This document shows, in pieces, positions 26,783 through 34,533 of a DNA stretch of 64,000 nt (the stretch's first letter is position 1; every line of letters begins with the position of its first letter). A model generated the notes under the pieces. That model did no database searches. It saw nothing but the letters and a program-made list of their open reading frames with translations, and was not told where the DNA came from. The translations under genes were made by a program, and so were the position numbers. This DNA comes from Microbacterium tenebrionis (GTDB taxonomy: Bacteria > Actinomycetota > Actinomycetes > Actinomycetales > Microbacteriaceae). The DNA lies in contig NZ_CAHJXQ010000002.1 in assembly GCF_903645325.1 (NCBI RefSeq), positions 496,001 through 560,000 of the forward strand, given 5' to 3'.

Positions 26783-26874
26783 TTGACATGTTCGGCGACC
26801 GGGTGCACCCTGGTCTCAGATCAACTCAGCGCCCGGGAGACTCGCAGGCATCGCCGCAGCACCGGGCGCTGAGT
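26783..26874 (+). other. Promoter-like TTGACA and 13 bp inverted repeat in the PrsW-FKBP gap
   Basis: TTGACA (26783-26788) directly follows the PrsW stop. Further on, ACTCAGCGCCCGG (26824-26836) and CCGGGCGCTGAGT (26862-26874) are perfect inverted repeats with a 25-base spacer. No convincing -10 or T-run is present. It could be a terminator for PrsW or a short structured RNA; I cannot decide. Confidence 0.35.
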
Positions 26875-26957
26875 CTTGCCACGGACCTTCCGTGTGTTCG
26901 CTGTCGGCTGTCGTCATCACGTTGACCGACGGTGACGACGCAGGGTTGTATGGAGGC

Positions 26958-27326
26958 ATGACTGATCGCACAAAGCCCGAGTTCGACGCCCCCACCGGCC
27001 CTGCTCCCGCAGAGCTCGTCATCCGTGACCTCATCGAAGGCGACGGCGCCGAGGCCAAGCCCGGCGACACCGTCACCGTGCACTACGCCGGTGTCGAGTA
27101 CGACTCGGGCGAGGAGTTCGACTCGTCCTGGGGCCGCGGCGAGACCATCCAGTTCCCGCTTCGCGGCCTGATCCAGGGCTGGCAGGACGGCATCCCGGGC
27201 ATGAAGGTCGGGGGACGTCGCGAGCTGGTCATCCCGCCGCACCTGGCGTACGGGCCCGCTGGTGCCGGGCACTTCCTCTCCGGCAAGTCCCTCATCTTCA
27301 TCATCGACCTCGTGGCCGTCGGCTGA
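26958..27326 (+). CDS. FKBP-type peptidyl-prolyl cis-trans isomerase
   Basis: Catalyses proline isomerisation during protein folding. 122 residues, single FKBP domain: DTVTVHYAGVEYDSGEEFDS, then LIQGWQDGIPGMKVGGRREL and IPPHLAYG. There is no signal peptide, so it is cytoplasmic. The ATG at 26958 gives the conserved start MTDRTKPEF; TTGTAT lies 6 bases before it and GGAGG is too close for a ribosome site, hinting at a leaderless or nearly leaderless message. A 16 bp terminator follows. Confidence 0.94.
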   Translation: MTDRTKPEFDAPTGPAPAELVIRDLIEGDGAEAKPGDTVTVHYAGVEYDSGEEFDSSWGRGETIQFPLRGLIQGWQDGIPGMKVGGRRELVIPPHLAYGPAGAGHFLSGKSLIFIIDLVAVG

Positions 27327-27341
27327 CCCGTCGCATCGATA

Positions 27342-27378
27342 CGAAGGCCTCCGCCCGTGGATCGGGCGGAGGCCTTCG
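27342..27378 (+). terminator. Terminator after the FKBP gene
   Basis: Perfect 16 bp stem: CGAAGGCCTCCGCCCG pairs with CGGGCGGAGGCCTTCG around TGGAT. Confidence 0.85.
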
Positions 27379-27407
27379 TGATGAGTATTCGGTTCGCACT
27401 CAGGGAA

Positions 27408-27425
27408 TACATGCGAACGCATGTA
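27408..27425. promoter_or_regulatory. Palindromic operator candidate ahead of the YceI gene
   Basis: TACATGCG-AA-CGCATGTA, 8 bp perfect arms. It overlaps TAGGTT (27424-27429), a candidate -10. The size and dyad match MarR/TetR-type sites, and the overlap would give repression. The regulator is not encoded next door. Confidence 0.5.
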
Positions 27426-27479
27426 GGTTGGATGACGTGAACGCCGCGACGCGGCCCTGATCTCGAGGAGAACCCCCAT

Positions 27480-28031
27480 ATGACCATCGACGTCCCCGGC
27501 TACCGCCCCGGCACCTGGACCCTGGACCCCGCGCACAGCGAGGTCACCTTCAGCGTGCGCCACATGATGATCTCGAAGGTGCGCGGCACGTTCGGTGTGA
27601 AGAGCGCGACTCTCATCGCCCCCGAGAACCCGCTCGACGCCAAGGTCGAGGCGTCCGTCGACGTCACGTCCGTCGACACCAAGGACGAAGGTCGCGACGC
27701 CCACTTGCGCTCGGCCGACTTCTTCGACGCTGAGAACTTCCCCACGATGGACTTCGTCTCCACGCGAACCCGCGTCGAGGACGGCGATTTCTTCGTCGAC
27801 GGCGATCTCACGATCCGCGGTATCACGAAGCCGGTGAGCTTCGCGTTCGACTTCGGCGGGTTCGGCTCCGACCCGTGGGGCAACTACAAGGCCGGCGCGT
27901 CGGCGACGACCACCATCAATCGCGAGGACTTCGGCCTCACCTGGAACGCCGCTCTCGAGACCGGTGGCGTCCTCGTCGGCAAGGACGTCACGATCAACCT
28001 CGACCTGCAGGGCTCGCTGCAGCAGGACTGA
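27480..28031 (+). CDS. YceI-family protein, cytoplasmic form
   Basis: 183 residues with the lipocalin-like YceI domain: WTLDPAHSEVTFSVRHMMIS near the start, LTIRGITKPV in the middle and FGLTWNAALETGG towards the end. YceI proteins bind polyisoprenoid or other amphipathic ligands and are often stress-induced. There is no signal peptide, unlike the E. coli periplasmic protein. GAGGAGAA provides the ribosome site. The palindrome upstream suggests dedicated control. Confidence 0.9.
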   Translation: MTIDVPGYRPGTWTLDPAHSEVTFSVRHMMISKVRGTFGVKSATLIAPENPLDAKVEASVDVTSVDTKDEGRDAHLRSADFFDAENFPTMDFVSTRTRVEDGDFFVDGDLTIRGITKPVSFAFDFGGFGSDPWGNYKAGASATTTINREDFGLTWNAALETGGVLVGKDVTINLDLQGSLQQD

Positions 28032-28044
28032 CGCCGCGTCTCCC

Positions 28045-28080
28045 CGAGGACCCCGCGCCCATCAGGGTGCGGGGTCCTCG
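28045..28080. terminator. Bidirectional terminator between YceI and MFS genes
   Basis: CGAGGACCCCGC (28045-28056) pairs with GCGGGGTCCTCG (28069-28080); a smaller CCC/GGG stem continues inside. The right arm covers the last codons of the MFS gene. Confidence 0.8.
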
Positions 28081-29345
28081 GCGTCATAGTCGCGGAAGGA
28101 CGGCGCCGACCGCACGAGCAGCGCGACCAGCACGATGACGATGAACCCTCCGAGCAGGGGTGGGAACCACAACGCGGTGAGCGTTGCGAGCGTACCTGCG
28201 TAGAGCGCGCCGATGCGGGGTCCTCCGGTGACGACGATGATGAAGATCCCCTGGAGTCTGCCGCGGATGCTGTCGGGAACGGATGCCTGCATCATCGTGC
28301 TGCGATAGATCGAGCTGACGTTGTCGGCGGCGCCGGATGCCGCGAGCGCGATGCACGCCGCGATGACGAGTCCGAGATTGACGTGGGTCTCGTCGGCGGG
28401 CGGCATCCACACCCCGATGAGGAGGACGGCTCCGAACACGAGGATCGCCGCTCCATAGGCCTGGATCGCGCGCTGGATGCCACGACCGTGCCATCGGTAG
28501 CGCACGACCCGGCCCGAGAACAGGCTCGACAGGAACGTGCCCGCCGCGACGGCGGCTGTCAGTGCACCCGTGGTGACCGCGCCGCCTCCGAGCAGAACCG
28601 TGCCCAGCGCCGGGTACAGCGCGACAGGCTGGCCGAAGGTCATCGCGATGATGTCGAGGATGTACTGCATCCGGATGTTCTTCGCCCGCTGGAGGAAGCG
28701 CCACCCGTCGACGAGGGACTCGAGCCCTGGGCGGACGATCGTTCCCTCAGGGCGGAGCGACGGAAGAGTCCACAGACCCATGAACATCGCGAGCATGAGG
28801 ACGACGTCGATCGTGTACGTCCAGCCGTAGCTGGTGGTCGCGACCAGCACGCCGGCGAGCGCGGGACCGACCATCACCATGATCCCGATCGTGATGCCGT
28901 TGAGTGCGGATGCCGAAGCCAGCAGGTCGCGGGGGAGAAGACGCGGGATGATCGCGCTGCGCGTCGCCATACCGACCGAGTTCGCCGCCGCGTTGATGAT
29001 GCTCAGCGCGTAGAGCCACCAGATCGTCTCGAGGTGGGTCCAGGTCAGCGCCGCGAGCATGAGCGTGGAGGCGAACGTGATCACGGCCGCGATCAACCCG
29101 ACGACGCGGCGGTCGAACGCGTCGGCGAGCATTCCGCCGTAGAGCCCGGCGAGGATCATCGGCACGAGGCCTGCGACGGCGACCATCGACACCGCGAACG
29201 TGCTCGAGGTCAGCTCGAACACGTGCAGCATGATCGTGACAAGTGTCAGCTGCCCGCCCATGCCCGCAAGGGTGGATCCGATCCACAGGCGGGTGAAGGC
29301 GGGGCTCGCCCGGAAGGGGCGGAGATCGATCAGGGCGCTGCTCAC
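28062..29345 (-). CDS. MFS transporter, EntS-like (MFS_3) exporter
   Basis: 427 residues with twelve hydrophobic segments. The N-terminal half carries SPAFTRLWIGSTLAGMGGQL and LYGGMLADAFDRRVVG, the loop 2-3 pattern of the MFS_3 group that includes the enterobactin exporter EntS and many drug efflux proteins. No siderophore genes are nearby, so the substrate is open. The GTG start has TAGCCT six bases upstream. Divergent from rpsO. Confidence 0.88.
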   Translation of the reverse strand: MSSALIDLRPFRASPAFTRLWIGSTLAGMGGQLTLVTIMLHVFELTSSTFAVSMVAVAGLVPMILAGLYGGMLADAFDRRVVGLIAAVITFASTLMLAALTWTHLETIWWLYALSIINAAANSVGMATRSAIIPRLLPRDLLASASALNGITIGIMVMVGPALAGVLVATTSYGWTYTIDVVLMLAMFMGLWTLPSLRPEGTIVRPGLESLVDGWRFLQRAKNIRMQYILDIIAMTFGQPVALYPALGTVLLGGGAVTTGALTAAVAAGTFLSSLFSGRVVRYRWHGRGIQRAIQAYGAAILVFGAVLLIGVWMPPADETHVNLGLVIAACIALAASGAADNVSSIYRSTMMQASVPDSIRGRLQGIFIIVVTGGPRIGALYAGTLATLTALWFPPLLGGFIVIVLVALLVRSAPSFRDYDAEDPAP

Positions 29346-29351
29346 CGGACG

Positions 29352-29357
29352 AGGCTA
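29352..29357 (-). promoter_or_regulatory. -10 element of a leaderless promoter for the MFS gene
   Basis: Minus-strand TAGCCT, 6 bases, then GTG. Confidence 0.55.
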
Positions 29358-29377
29358 TCCGGTGTCCGCAGGGCTGG

Positions 29378-29383
29378 TAGACT
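29378..29383 (+). promoter_or_regulatory. Candidate -10 element for rpsO
   Basis: TAGACT, about 90 bases before the rpsO ATG; the leader ends in AAAGGGGAT. No good -35 is visible. Confidence 0.4.
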
Positions 29384-29473
29384 CTACAGGTTGCCGTTTG
29401 ATCGGCCGCGGATAAAGAGAGCCCACGCATCAGGCGTCGGGCGCCGCGCAACGACTGAAAGGGGATCGAATCT

Positions 29474-29743
29474 ATGGCACTGGAAGCAGACGTCAAGAAG
29501 GCGATCATCGAAGAGTACGCGACGCACCCCGGTGACACCGGATCCCCCGAGGTGCAGGCCGCAATGCTGACGCAGCGCATCAAGGACCTCACCGAGCACC
29601 TCAAGGAGCACAAGCACGACCACCACTCGCGTCGTGGGCTGTTCCTGCTCGTCGGTCAGCGTCGTCGTCTGCTCGGCTACCTCCAGAGCGTGGACATCGA
29701 GCGCTACCGCTCGCTGATCCAGCGACTCGGACTGCGGCGATAA
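29474..29743 (+). CDS. rpsO: Ribosomal protein S15
   Basis: Primary 16S rRNA-binding protein of the 30S platform. 89 residues, exactly the family length, with [17 protein letters not shown] and [20 protein letters not shown] as conserved blocks. AAAGGGGAT precedes the ATG. In many bacteria rpsO is next to pnp; here pnp lies 8.1 kb downstream on the same strand. Confidence 0.98.
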   Translation: MALEADVKKAIIEEYATHPGDTGSPEVQAAMLTQRIKDLTEHLKEHKHDHHSRRGLFLLVGQRRRLLGYLQSVDIERYRSLIQRLGLRR

Positions 29744-29775
29744 GCCGCAGGACGCAATCAGACGCAGTCTGGAGA

Positions 29776-29795
29776 GGATCGGCGCACGCCGATCC
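29776..29795 (+). other. Hairpin in the rpsO 3' region
   Basis: GGATCGGC and GCCGATCC pair around GCAC, 32 bases after the rpsO stop. Likely an mRNA 3' structure. Confidence 0.4.
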
Positions 29796-29844
29796 GAATC
29801 GCCGATAACGCGACCAGCGTTCAATCGCGCAGAACATTCTTGAG

Positions 29845-29875
29845 AAGGCCTCCCCACGGTGTGGGGAGGCCTTCA
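29845..29875. terminator. Terminator between rpsO and the oxygenase gene
   Basis: Perfect 14 bp stem: GAAGGCCTCCCCAC pairs with GTGGGGAGGCCTTC around GGT. It lies between two convergent genes and can serve both. Confidence 0.85.
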
Positions 29876-29889
29876 CCGTTTCCGGGAGC

Positions 29890-30894
29890 TCAGCTGGGCG
29901 CGTTCGCCAGATCCGCGTGGTGGATCTCGACGACGTTCGGGTGCGCACGCAGCCGGTAGCGCAGCGCGTTCTCGCCGTAGACGCCGTCGATGGGGTTCTC
30001 GCCCTCGCCCGAGACGCCTCGTGACTGCGCGCGCAGCTCGTCGGGCAGGTCGATGACTGGCACCTGCGAGTTCAGCGCCGGATTGAAGAAGAACGGCACC
30101 GAGACGCGGTCGTCGGGCGCCTTCGGCGAGATCACGCGGTGCTTGGTGGCCTTGAGATAGCCGCCCGTGGCGTACTCGAGCATCTCGCCGATGTTGACGA
30201 TGAACGCGTCATCGACCGGCGGTGCATCCACCCACTCGCCGCCGCGCTCGACCTGCAGGCCGCCCTTGCCCGGTTCCACCCAGAGCAGCGTGAGAACTCC
30301 GCCGTCCTTGTGGATGCCGACGCCCTGCTGGGGCTCGACGGCATCCGTTCCCGGGTAGCGCACGATCTTGAGCAGGCTCTCGGCCTCCTCGAACGCGGCG
30401 TCGAAGTGCGTGGGAGCAACGCCGAGGGCCTCTGCCCAGCTGCTCAGCAGCTTCCGCGAGATTGCGGTGAGGTGCCGCTGCCAGCTCTCGGCGACCTCGC
30501 GCAGCTCCGGCTGCACCGCGGGCCACAGGTTCGGGCCGATCAGCCGGTTGTATGCGGGGCCGCCCTGCACGCTCTCGCGCTCCGGGCCGATGTCGATCTG
30601 CTCGCGCCAGTCGATCTTGCCCTGGGTGAGCTCGCCGCCGATGCGGGTGTACCCGCGGAACTGCGGGCTGTGCACGTTTTCGATGGCGAGCTTGTCGTCC
30701 TCGGGAAGGGCGAAGAAGTCGCGCGCAGCCCGCTGGAGCCGCCGGAACAGATCGTGCTCGATGCCCGTTCCGACGAGGTAGAAGAATCCGACGTCATGGG
30801 CGGCCACGGCGAGGTCTTCGCGGAAGCGGGCGGCGTCCTCGGGGCTCTTGTCCAGGTCGGACAGGTCGAGGATGGGGAGGTTCAGATCAGCCAT
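29890..30894 (-). CDS. Isopenicillin N synthase-like Fe(II)/2OG oxygenase
   Basis: 334 residues. The double-stranded beta-helix iron site is visible as H195 and D197 (GIHKDGG) and H252 (KHRVIS), with the RxS cosubstrate motif at 263-265 (RVSV). The N-terminal DIOX_N region contains HDVGFFYLVGTGI. The family includes true isopenicillin N synthases, but no penicillin genes are present and the closest bacterial relatives are mostly uncharacterised. The ATG at 30894 is set by TACTCT exactly six bases upstream; an earlier in-frame start would run through that element. Confidence 0.88.
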   Translation of the reverse strand: MADLNLPILDLSDLDKSPEDAARFREDLAVAAHDVGFFYLVGTGIEHDLFRRLQRAARDFFALPEDDKLAIENVHSPQFRGYTRIGGELTQGKIDWREQIDIGPERESVQGGPAYNRLIGPNLWPAVQPELREVAESWQRHLTAISRKLLSSWAEALGVAPTHFDAAFEEAESLLKIVRYPGTDAVEPQQGVGIHKDGGVLTLLWVEPGKGGLQVERGGEWVDAPPVDDAFIVNIGEMLEYATGGYLKATKHRVISPKAPDDRVSVPFFFNPALNSQVPVIDLPDELRAQSRGVSGEGENPIDGVYGENALRYRLRAHPNVVEIHHADLANAPS

Positions 30895-30900
30895 GACCCG

Positions 30901-30906
30901 AGAGTA
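30901..30906 (-). promoter_or_regulatory. -10 element of a leaderless promoter for the oxygenase
   Basis: Minus-strand TACTCT, 6 bases, then ATG. Confidence 0.6.
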
Positions 30907-30967
30907 AGTCCGTTTTCTGCGAGGGCGGGCGAGTGTTACGGACATCGCGCGCAGGGTGCTAATGTCA

Positions 30968-31168
30968 GCTCGCTAAGGACTGCCGTCGGCATCCTCGTCG
31001 CCTATCTCCGCCGCCTCGGCCGTCGCGATGTGCTTCCGCGCATGTGGGCTGGCATCGGTCTCGAGCGACCTCATGAACGAGTACATCCGGCACATCGGCA
31101 CCGGTATCTGGGCGATCCCGCCCGGTGCGGCACCGGGGTCCTACGTCGGATCGGGACTGTTCGCCTGA
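30968..31168 (+). pseudogene. 3' relic of a DyP-type peroxidase (EfeB-like) gene
   Basis: Two fragments in different frames spell the last 60-70 residues of a dye-decolorizing peroxidase. The first, in frame from about 30968, reads VGILVAYLRRLGRRDVLPRM, resembling the usual GLLFxAYQRDxxxxFVPxQ stretch. The second, after a frame change near 31046-31052, reads LASVSSDLMNEYIRHIGTGI, then WAIPPGAAPGSYVGSGLFA and a stop. The MNEYIRHxG...PPG ending is typical of DyP C-termini. There is no start or heme-binding core. It lies between the oxygenase and acyltransferase genes and overlaps the latter by 28 bases. Confidence 0.65.
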
Positions 31169-32307
31169 CGTTTCGCGCCCTCCCGTGGACGCCGCGATCC
31201 GGTGGGGTCGTCGCGCCTCGACGTCTCGACGAGCCGCGTGTCCGAGAACAGCCACCGCGCCCGCGGTTCGATCAGCGGCCGGAACACCCACCGCACCGGC
31301 CTCGTGGCCAGCACCACGGCGATCGCCCCCGAGAGCACGATGACGGCGGGCAGCCACAACCAGGTCGGCTCCGCGTTGCGCAGAATCCCCGTCTCGCGGA
31401 ACGGGTACAGCACGAACGAGTGCAGCAGGTAGACGTACATCGTGTACTGACCGAACTTCGTCCACCAGTGCTCGCCGCGGGGGATCAGGGCGAAGAAGGC
31501 GACGCTGAGGACGACGCCGAGCACGATCAGCAGGAGCCGGATGCCGCCGGACCACCACACATGCGCCCCGAGATCCGAGTACGCGTCGTTGTAGAAGAAC
31601 CAGGTGTCGAGGTCGACGCTCTTCCACAGATCCACCCAGTTCCACGCGATGAACCCCTCGACGGCGAAGATCGCGAGGGCGACCGCGCGCACCCACCACG
31701 GGCGGACGTCGATCAGTCGCAGCCGGTTCACGAGATCGTGCTCGCGCACCCACCAGCCGAGCACGAAGAACGGCAGGAATCCCAGGGTTCGCGAGAGCGA
31801 GAACGTGCTGTCGACGTTGGGCAGGTAGCCGGCGCCGATCGAGATCAGCAGGCTCCACACGAGCGGCCAGCGTAGCAGGGCGAGGTAGGGGAGGACGAGC
31901 CGGAAGATCCCCAGCGCCAGGAGGAACCACAGGGTCCACGACGGCTGTGTGATGTTCGGGTTCGCCTGTCCCTCGACGAGCCACTTGGTGAGGGTCCAGA
32001 GCAGTTCGAAGATGACGTACGGTACGAGGATGTCGGTGATGACGCGCGACATCTGCTTCCTCGTGGGCGGGGCCGCCTTCGAGAAGTAGCCCGAGATGAT
32101 CGCGAACGCCGGCATGTGGAACGCGTACACCGCGAGATACAGGGCCATCGCGATGCTGGAGTCGTACGTCAACCGCTGGATGGCATGACCGAGCACGACG
32201 AGGACGATGCATGCGTAGCGGGCGTTGTCCCAGAACGGCACGCGCCGCTTCGCACGGGCGATGCAGCCGGTCGCAGGGGCGCGCGGGGTCTGCGGGGTGC
32301 TGCTCAC
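31141..32307 (-). CDS. Acyltransferase-3 family membrane protein
   Basis: 388 residues with about ten membrane helices. The N-terminal stretch FWDNARYACIVLVVLGHAIQ matches the start of acyltransferase-3 proteins, where R and H are implicated in transfer of acetyl or other acyl groups to sugars. Enzymes of this type modify cell-surface polysaccharides, peptidoglycan or antibiotics. No glycan operon is adjacent, so the acceptor is unknown. The GTG start has TAGCCT six bases upstream. The C-terminus is charged and cytoplasmic. Confidence 0.82.
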   Translation of the reverse strand: MSSTPQTPRAPATGCIARAKRRVPFWDNARYACIVLVVLGHAIQRLTYDSSIAMALYLAVYAFHMPAFAIISGYFSKAAPPTRKQMSRVITDILVPYVIFELLWTLTKWLVEGQANPNITQPSWTLWFLLALGIFRLVLPYLALLRWPLVWSLLISIGAGYLPNVDSTFSLSRTLGFLPFFVLGWWVREHDLVNRLRLIDVRPWWVRAVALAIFAVEGFIAWNWVDLWKSVDLDTWFFYNDAYSDLGAHVWWSGGIRLLLIVLGVVLSVAFFALIPRGEHWWTKFGQYTMYVYLLHSFVLYPFRETGILRNAEPTWLWLPAVIVLSGAIAVVLATRPVRWVFRPLIEPRARWLFSDTRLVETSRRDDPTGSRRPREGAKRQANSPDPT

Positions 32308-32313
32308 CCTTGA

Positions 32314-32319
32314 AGGCTA
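32314..32319 (-). promoter_or_regulatory. -10 element of a leaderless promoter for the acyltransferase
   Basis: Minus-strand TAGCCT, 6 bases, then GTG. Confidence 0.55.
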
Positions 32320-32350
32320 CCGGCCGGGAATAAAGTTGCCGGGGTGGCGT

Positions 32351-32374
32351 TGTATCAGATACATTCAAATGAAT
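32351..32374 (+). promoter_or_regulatory. Two adjacent AT-rich palindromes ahead of the monooxygenase operon
   Basis: TGTATC-A-GATACA (32351-32363) abuts and slightly overlaps ATTCA-AA-TGAAT (32363-32374). They are the most AT-rich bases in the neighbourhood and lie 46-70 bases before the ATG at 32421, so they look like operator and promoter DNA. Confidence 0.5.
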
Positions 32375-32420
32375 AGATGCGGATGCCACAGCATCCGCCG
32401 CGAGACCGGAGCATCAGACC

Positions 32421-33647
32421 ATGAGCGAGCAGACCGAGACCTCGGGCATCCAGTTCGGACTCTTCACCGTCAGTGACATCACGCAGAACCCCGTCACCGG
32501 TGAGACCCCGAGCGAGCGGCAGAAGATCAAGGACGCGATCCGGATCGCCACGCACGCGGAAGAAGTGGGCCTCGACGTCTTCGCGATCGGCGAGCACCAC
32601 AACCCGCCGTTCTGGTCCTCGTCGCCGACCACGACCCTTGCCGCGATCGCGGCGCAGACCGAGCGGCTGATCCTCTCCACCTCCACCACGCTCATCACGA
32701 CGAACGACCCGGTGAAGATCGCCGAGGACTTCGCGATGCTGCAGCACATCTCCGACGGCCGCACCGACCTCATGCTCGGCCGGGGCAACACCGGCCCGGT
32801 CTACCCGTGGTTCGGGCAGGACATCCGTCAAGGGCTGCCGCTGGCGATCGAGAACTATGCGCTCCTGCGCAAGCTCTGGGACGAGGACGTCGTCGACTGG
32901 GAGGGCAAGTTCCGCACCCCGCTGCAGGGCTTCACCTCGACGCCCCGGCCGCTCGACGGCGTGGCGCCGTTCGTGTGGCATGGCTCGATCCGCACGCCGG
33001 AGATCGCCGAGCAGGCCGCGTACTACGGCGACGGCTTCTTCGCGAACAACATCTTCTGGCCCAAGGAGCACTACCAGCGCCTCATCGAGCTGTACCGCCA
33101 GCGCTACGCGCACTACGGCCACGGCACCCCCGAGCAGGCGATCGTCGGCATCGGCGGACAGGTGTTCACGCGCGCGAACTCACAGGACGCGGTGAACGAG
33201 TTCCGCCCGTTCTTCGACAACGCACCCGTCTACGGTCACGGCCCCAGCATGGAGGACTTCACCGAGATGACGCCGCTGACCGTCGGCTCGCCGCAGCAGG
33301 TCATCGACCGCTACGCCGCGATGCGCGACACGTTCGGCGACTACCAGCGCCAGCTGTTCCTCATCGACCACGCCGGACTCCCGCTGAAGGTCGTGCTCGA
33401 GCAGCTCGACATCCTCGGCGGCGAGGTCGTGCCCGTGCTGCGCAAGGAGCTGGCGAAGAACCGCCCGGCCGCGGTGCCGGATGCGCCCACGCATGCGGCC
33501 CGCGTCAAGGCGGTCTACGGCGACGGACCGGCGCGCGAGGCCCGTCCCGGCGCGAACCGCGGCGACAACCTCACCGCAGGATCGCCCTACCAGGACACGC
33601 CGGCGCCCGCCGGCGCCGCGTTCGGACTCGGCCGGAAGGAGGCCTGA
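32421..33647 (+). CDS. Luciferase-like FMN-dependent monooxygenase, CE1758 family
   Basis: 408 residues. Luciferase-like (LLM) alpha/beta barrel: IQFGLFTVSDITQNP at the start, VGLDVFAIGEHHNPPF, and RTDLMLGRGNTGPVYPWFG as the flavin-site region. These features and the following gene fit the CE1758/CE1759 pair described for actinobacteria, where the monooxygenase is encoded with its own FMN reductase. The natural substrate is unknown. The stop is followed after two bases by the reductase start, so they form an operon. Two palindromes upstream suggest substrate-responsive control. Confidence 0.88.
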   Translation: MSEQTETSGIQFGLFTVSDITQNPVTGETPSERQKIKDAIRIATHAEEVGLDVFAIGEHHNPPFWSSSPTTTLAAIAAQTERLILSTSTTLITTNDPVKIAEDFAMLQHISDGRTDLMLGRGNTGPVYPWFGQDIRQGLPLAIENYALLRKLWDEDVVDWEGKFRTPLQGFTSTPRPLDGVAPFVWHGSIRTPEIAEQAAYYGDGFFANNIFWPKEHYQRLIELYRQRYAHYGHGTPEQAIVGIGGQVFTRANSQDAVNEFRPFFDNAPVYGHGPSMEDFTEMTPLTVGSPQQVIDRYAAMRDTFGDYQRQLFLIDHAGLPLKVVLEQLDILGGEVVPVLRKELAKNRPAAVPDAPTHAARVKAVYGDGPAREARPGANRGDNLTAGSPYQDTPAPAGAAFGLGRKEA

Positions 33648-33649
33648 GC

Positions 33650-34294
33650 ATGACGGAGCGTCGCATCGCCGTGATCTCGGGCGGGCTCTCCAACCCGTCC
33701 TCGACCCGGATGCTGGCCGACAAGCTGGCCGCCGAGACCGTGAAGCAGCTCGCCGAGCGTGACATCGAGGCGTCGGTCGACGTGATCGAGCTGCGTGACT
33801 TCGCGCACGACATCACGAACAACATGCTGACCGGGTTCGCACCGGCGAACCTCGAGACGGCGATCAACACGGTGTACTCGGCCGATGCGCTGATCGCCGT
33901 GACGCCGATCTTCTCGACGAGCTACTCGGGGCTGTTCAAGTCGTTCATCGACGTCCTCGACCCCGACGCGCTCACCGGCAAGCCTGTGCTCATCGGCGCG
34001 AACGCGGGAACGGCCAGGCACTCGCTGGCGATCGACTACGCGATCCGTCCGCTGTTCGCCTACCTGCACGCCGAGGCCGTATCGACGGGTGTGTTCGCAG
34101 CATCCAGCGACTGGGGCGGCGGAGCCGATGAGGTCGCCCCGCTCGGCAAGCGCGTCGAGAAGGGCGCGCGCGAGCTCGCCGAGGCGATCGCCCGCAAGGA
34201 TGCCGCGACGACGTCCGACCCGTTCGATCCGGCGAACTACCTCGGCGAGGGGCGCTCGTTCGGCCACCTGCTCGGAGGGCTCGCAGGGGAGTGA
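33650..34294 (+). CDS. FMN reductase partner of the monooxygenase, CE1759 family
   Basis: 214 residues, flavodoxin-like NAD(P)H:FMN reductase. The phosphate-binding loop SGGLSNPSSTR is near the start and PIFSTSYSGLFKSFID is the flavin-contact segment. It would supply reduced FMN to the upstream monooxygenase. The ATG at 33650 follows AAGGAGG inside the previous gene. A 16 bp terminator ends the pair. Confidence 0.9.
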   Translation: MTERRIAVISGGLSNPSSTRMLADKLAAETVKQLAERDIEASVDVIELRDFAHDITNNMLTGFAPANLETAINTVYSADALIAVTPIFSTSYSGLFKSFIDVLDPDALTGKPVLIGANAGTARHSLAIDYAIRPLFAYLHAEAVSTGVFAASSDWGGGADEVAPLGKRVEKGARELAEAIARKDAATTSDPFDPANYLGEGRSFGHLLGGLAGE

Positions 34295-34306
34295 GGCCAG
34301 CATGAG

Positions 34307-34340
34307 GAAGGCGCCGACCCGGTTCCGGGTCGGCGCCTTC
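34307..34340. terminator. Terminator between the FMN reductase and DUF5302 genes
   Basis: GAAGGCGCCGACCCGG (34307-34322) pairs perfectly with CCGGGTCGGCGCCTTC (34325-34340); two to four bases form the loop. Convergent genes end on both sides. Confidence 0.85.
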
Positions 34341-34347
34341 TGGACGG

Positions 34348-34527
34348 TCAACCGCTCTTGCGTCGGAACTCGCGCCGCGTCTGCGGGGCGTTCACCGCAT
34401 GGACGGCGGAGTCGCCGTCCATGTGCGACTCGCCGTCGCGGTGGTGAGCGTTCTTCTTCTCGAGCGCTTCCTTGAACTTGCGCTTCATGTCCTCCGAGGG
34501 GGACGCAGCGCCTTCTTCGGTGCTCAT
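34348..34527 (-). CDS. DUF5302-family small protein
   Basis: 59 residues: MSTEEGAASPSEDMKRKFKE at the start, then EALEKKNAHHRDGES and a basic C-terminus REFRRKSG. This pattern, a short Lys/Glu helix with a His/Asp-rich middle, is typical of DUF5302 proteins of actinobacteria. No function is known; the charge suggests nucleic-acid or ribosome contact. TAGGCT lies exactly six bases before the ATG, and its first three bases are the stop codon of the DedA gene upstream. Confidence 0.85.
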   Translation of the reverse strand: MSTEEGAASPSEDMKRKFKEALEKKNAHHRDGESHMDGDSAVHAVNAPQTRREFRRKSG

Positions 34528-34533
34528 GCGGTC

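Noticed and set aside
29890..30894. A beta-lactam biosynthesis gene
   Set aside because: The oxygenase is only IPNS-like in fold; no peptide synthetase or other penicillin or cephalosporin genes are in the window.
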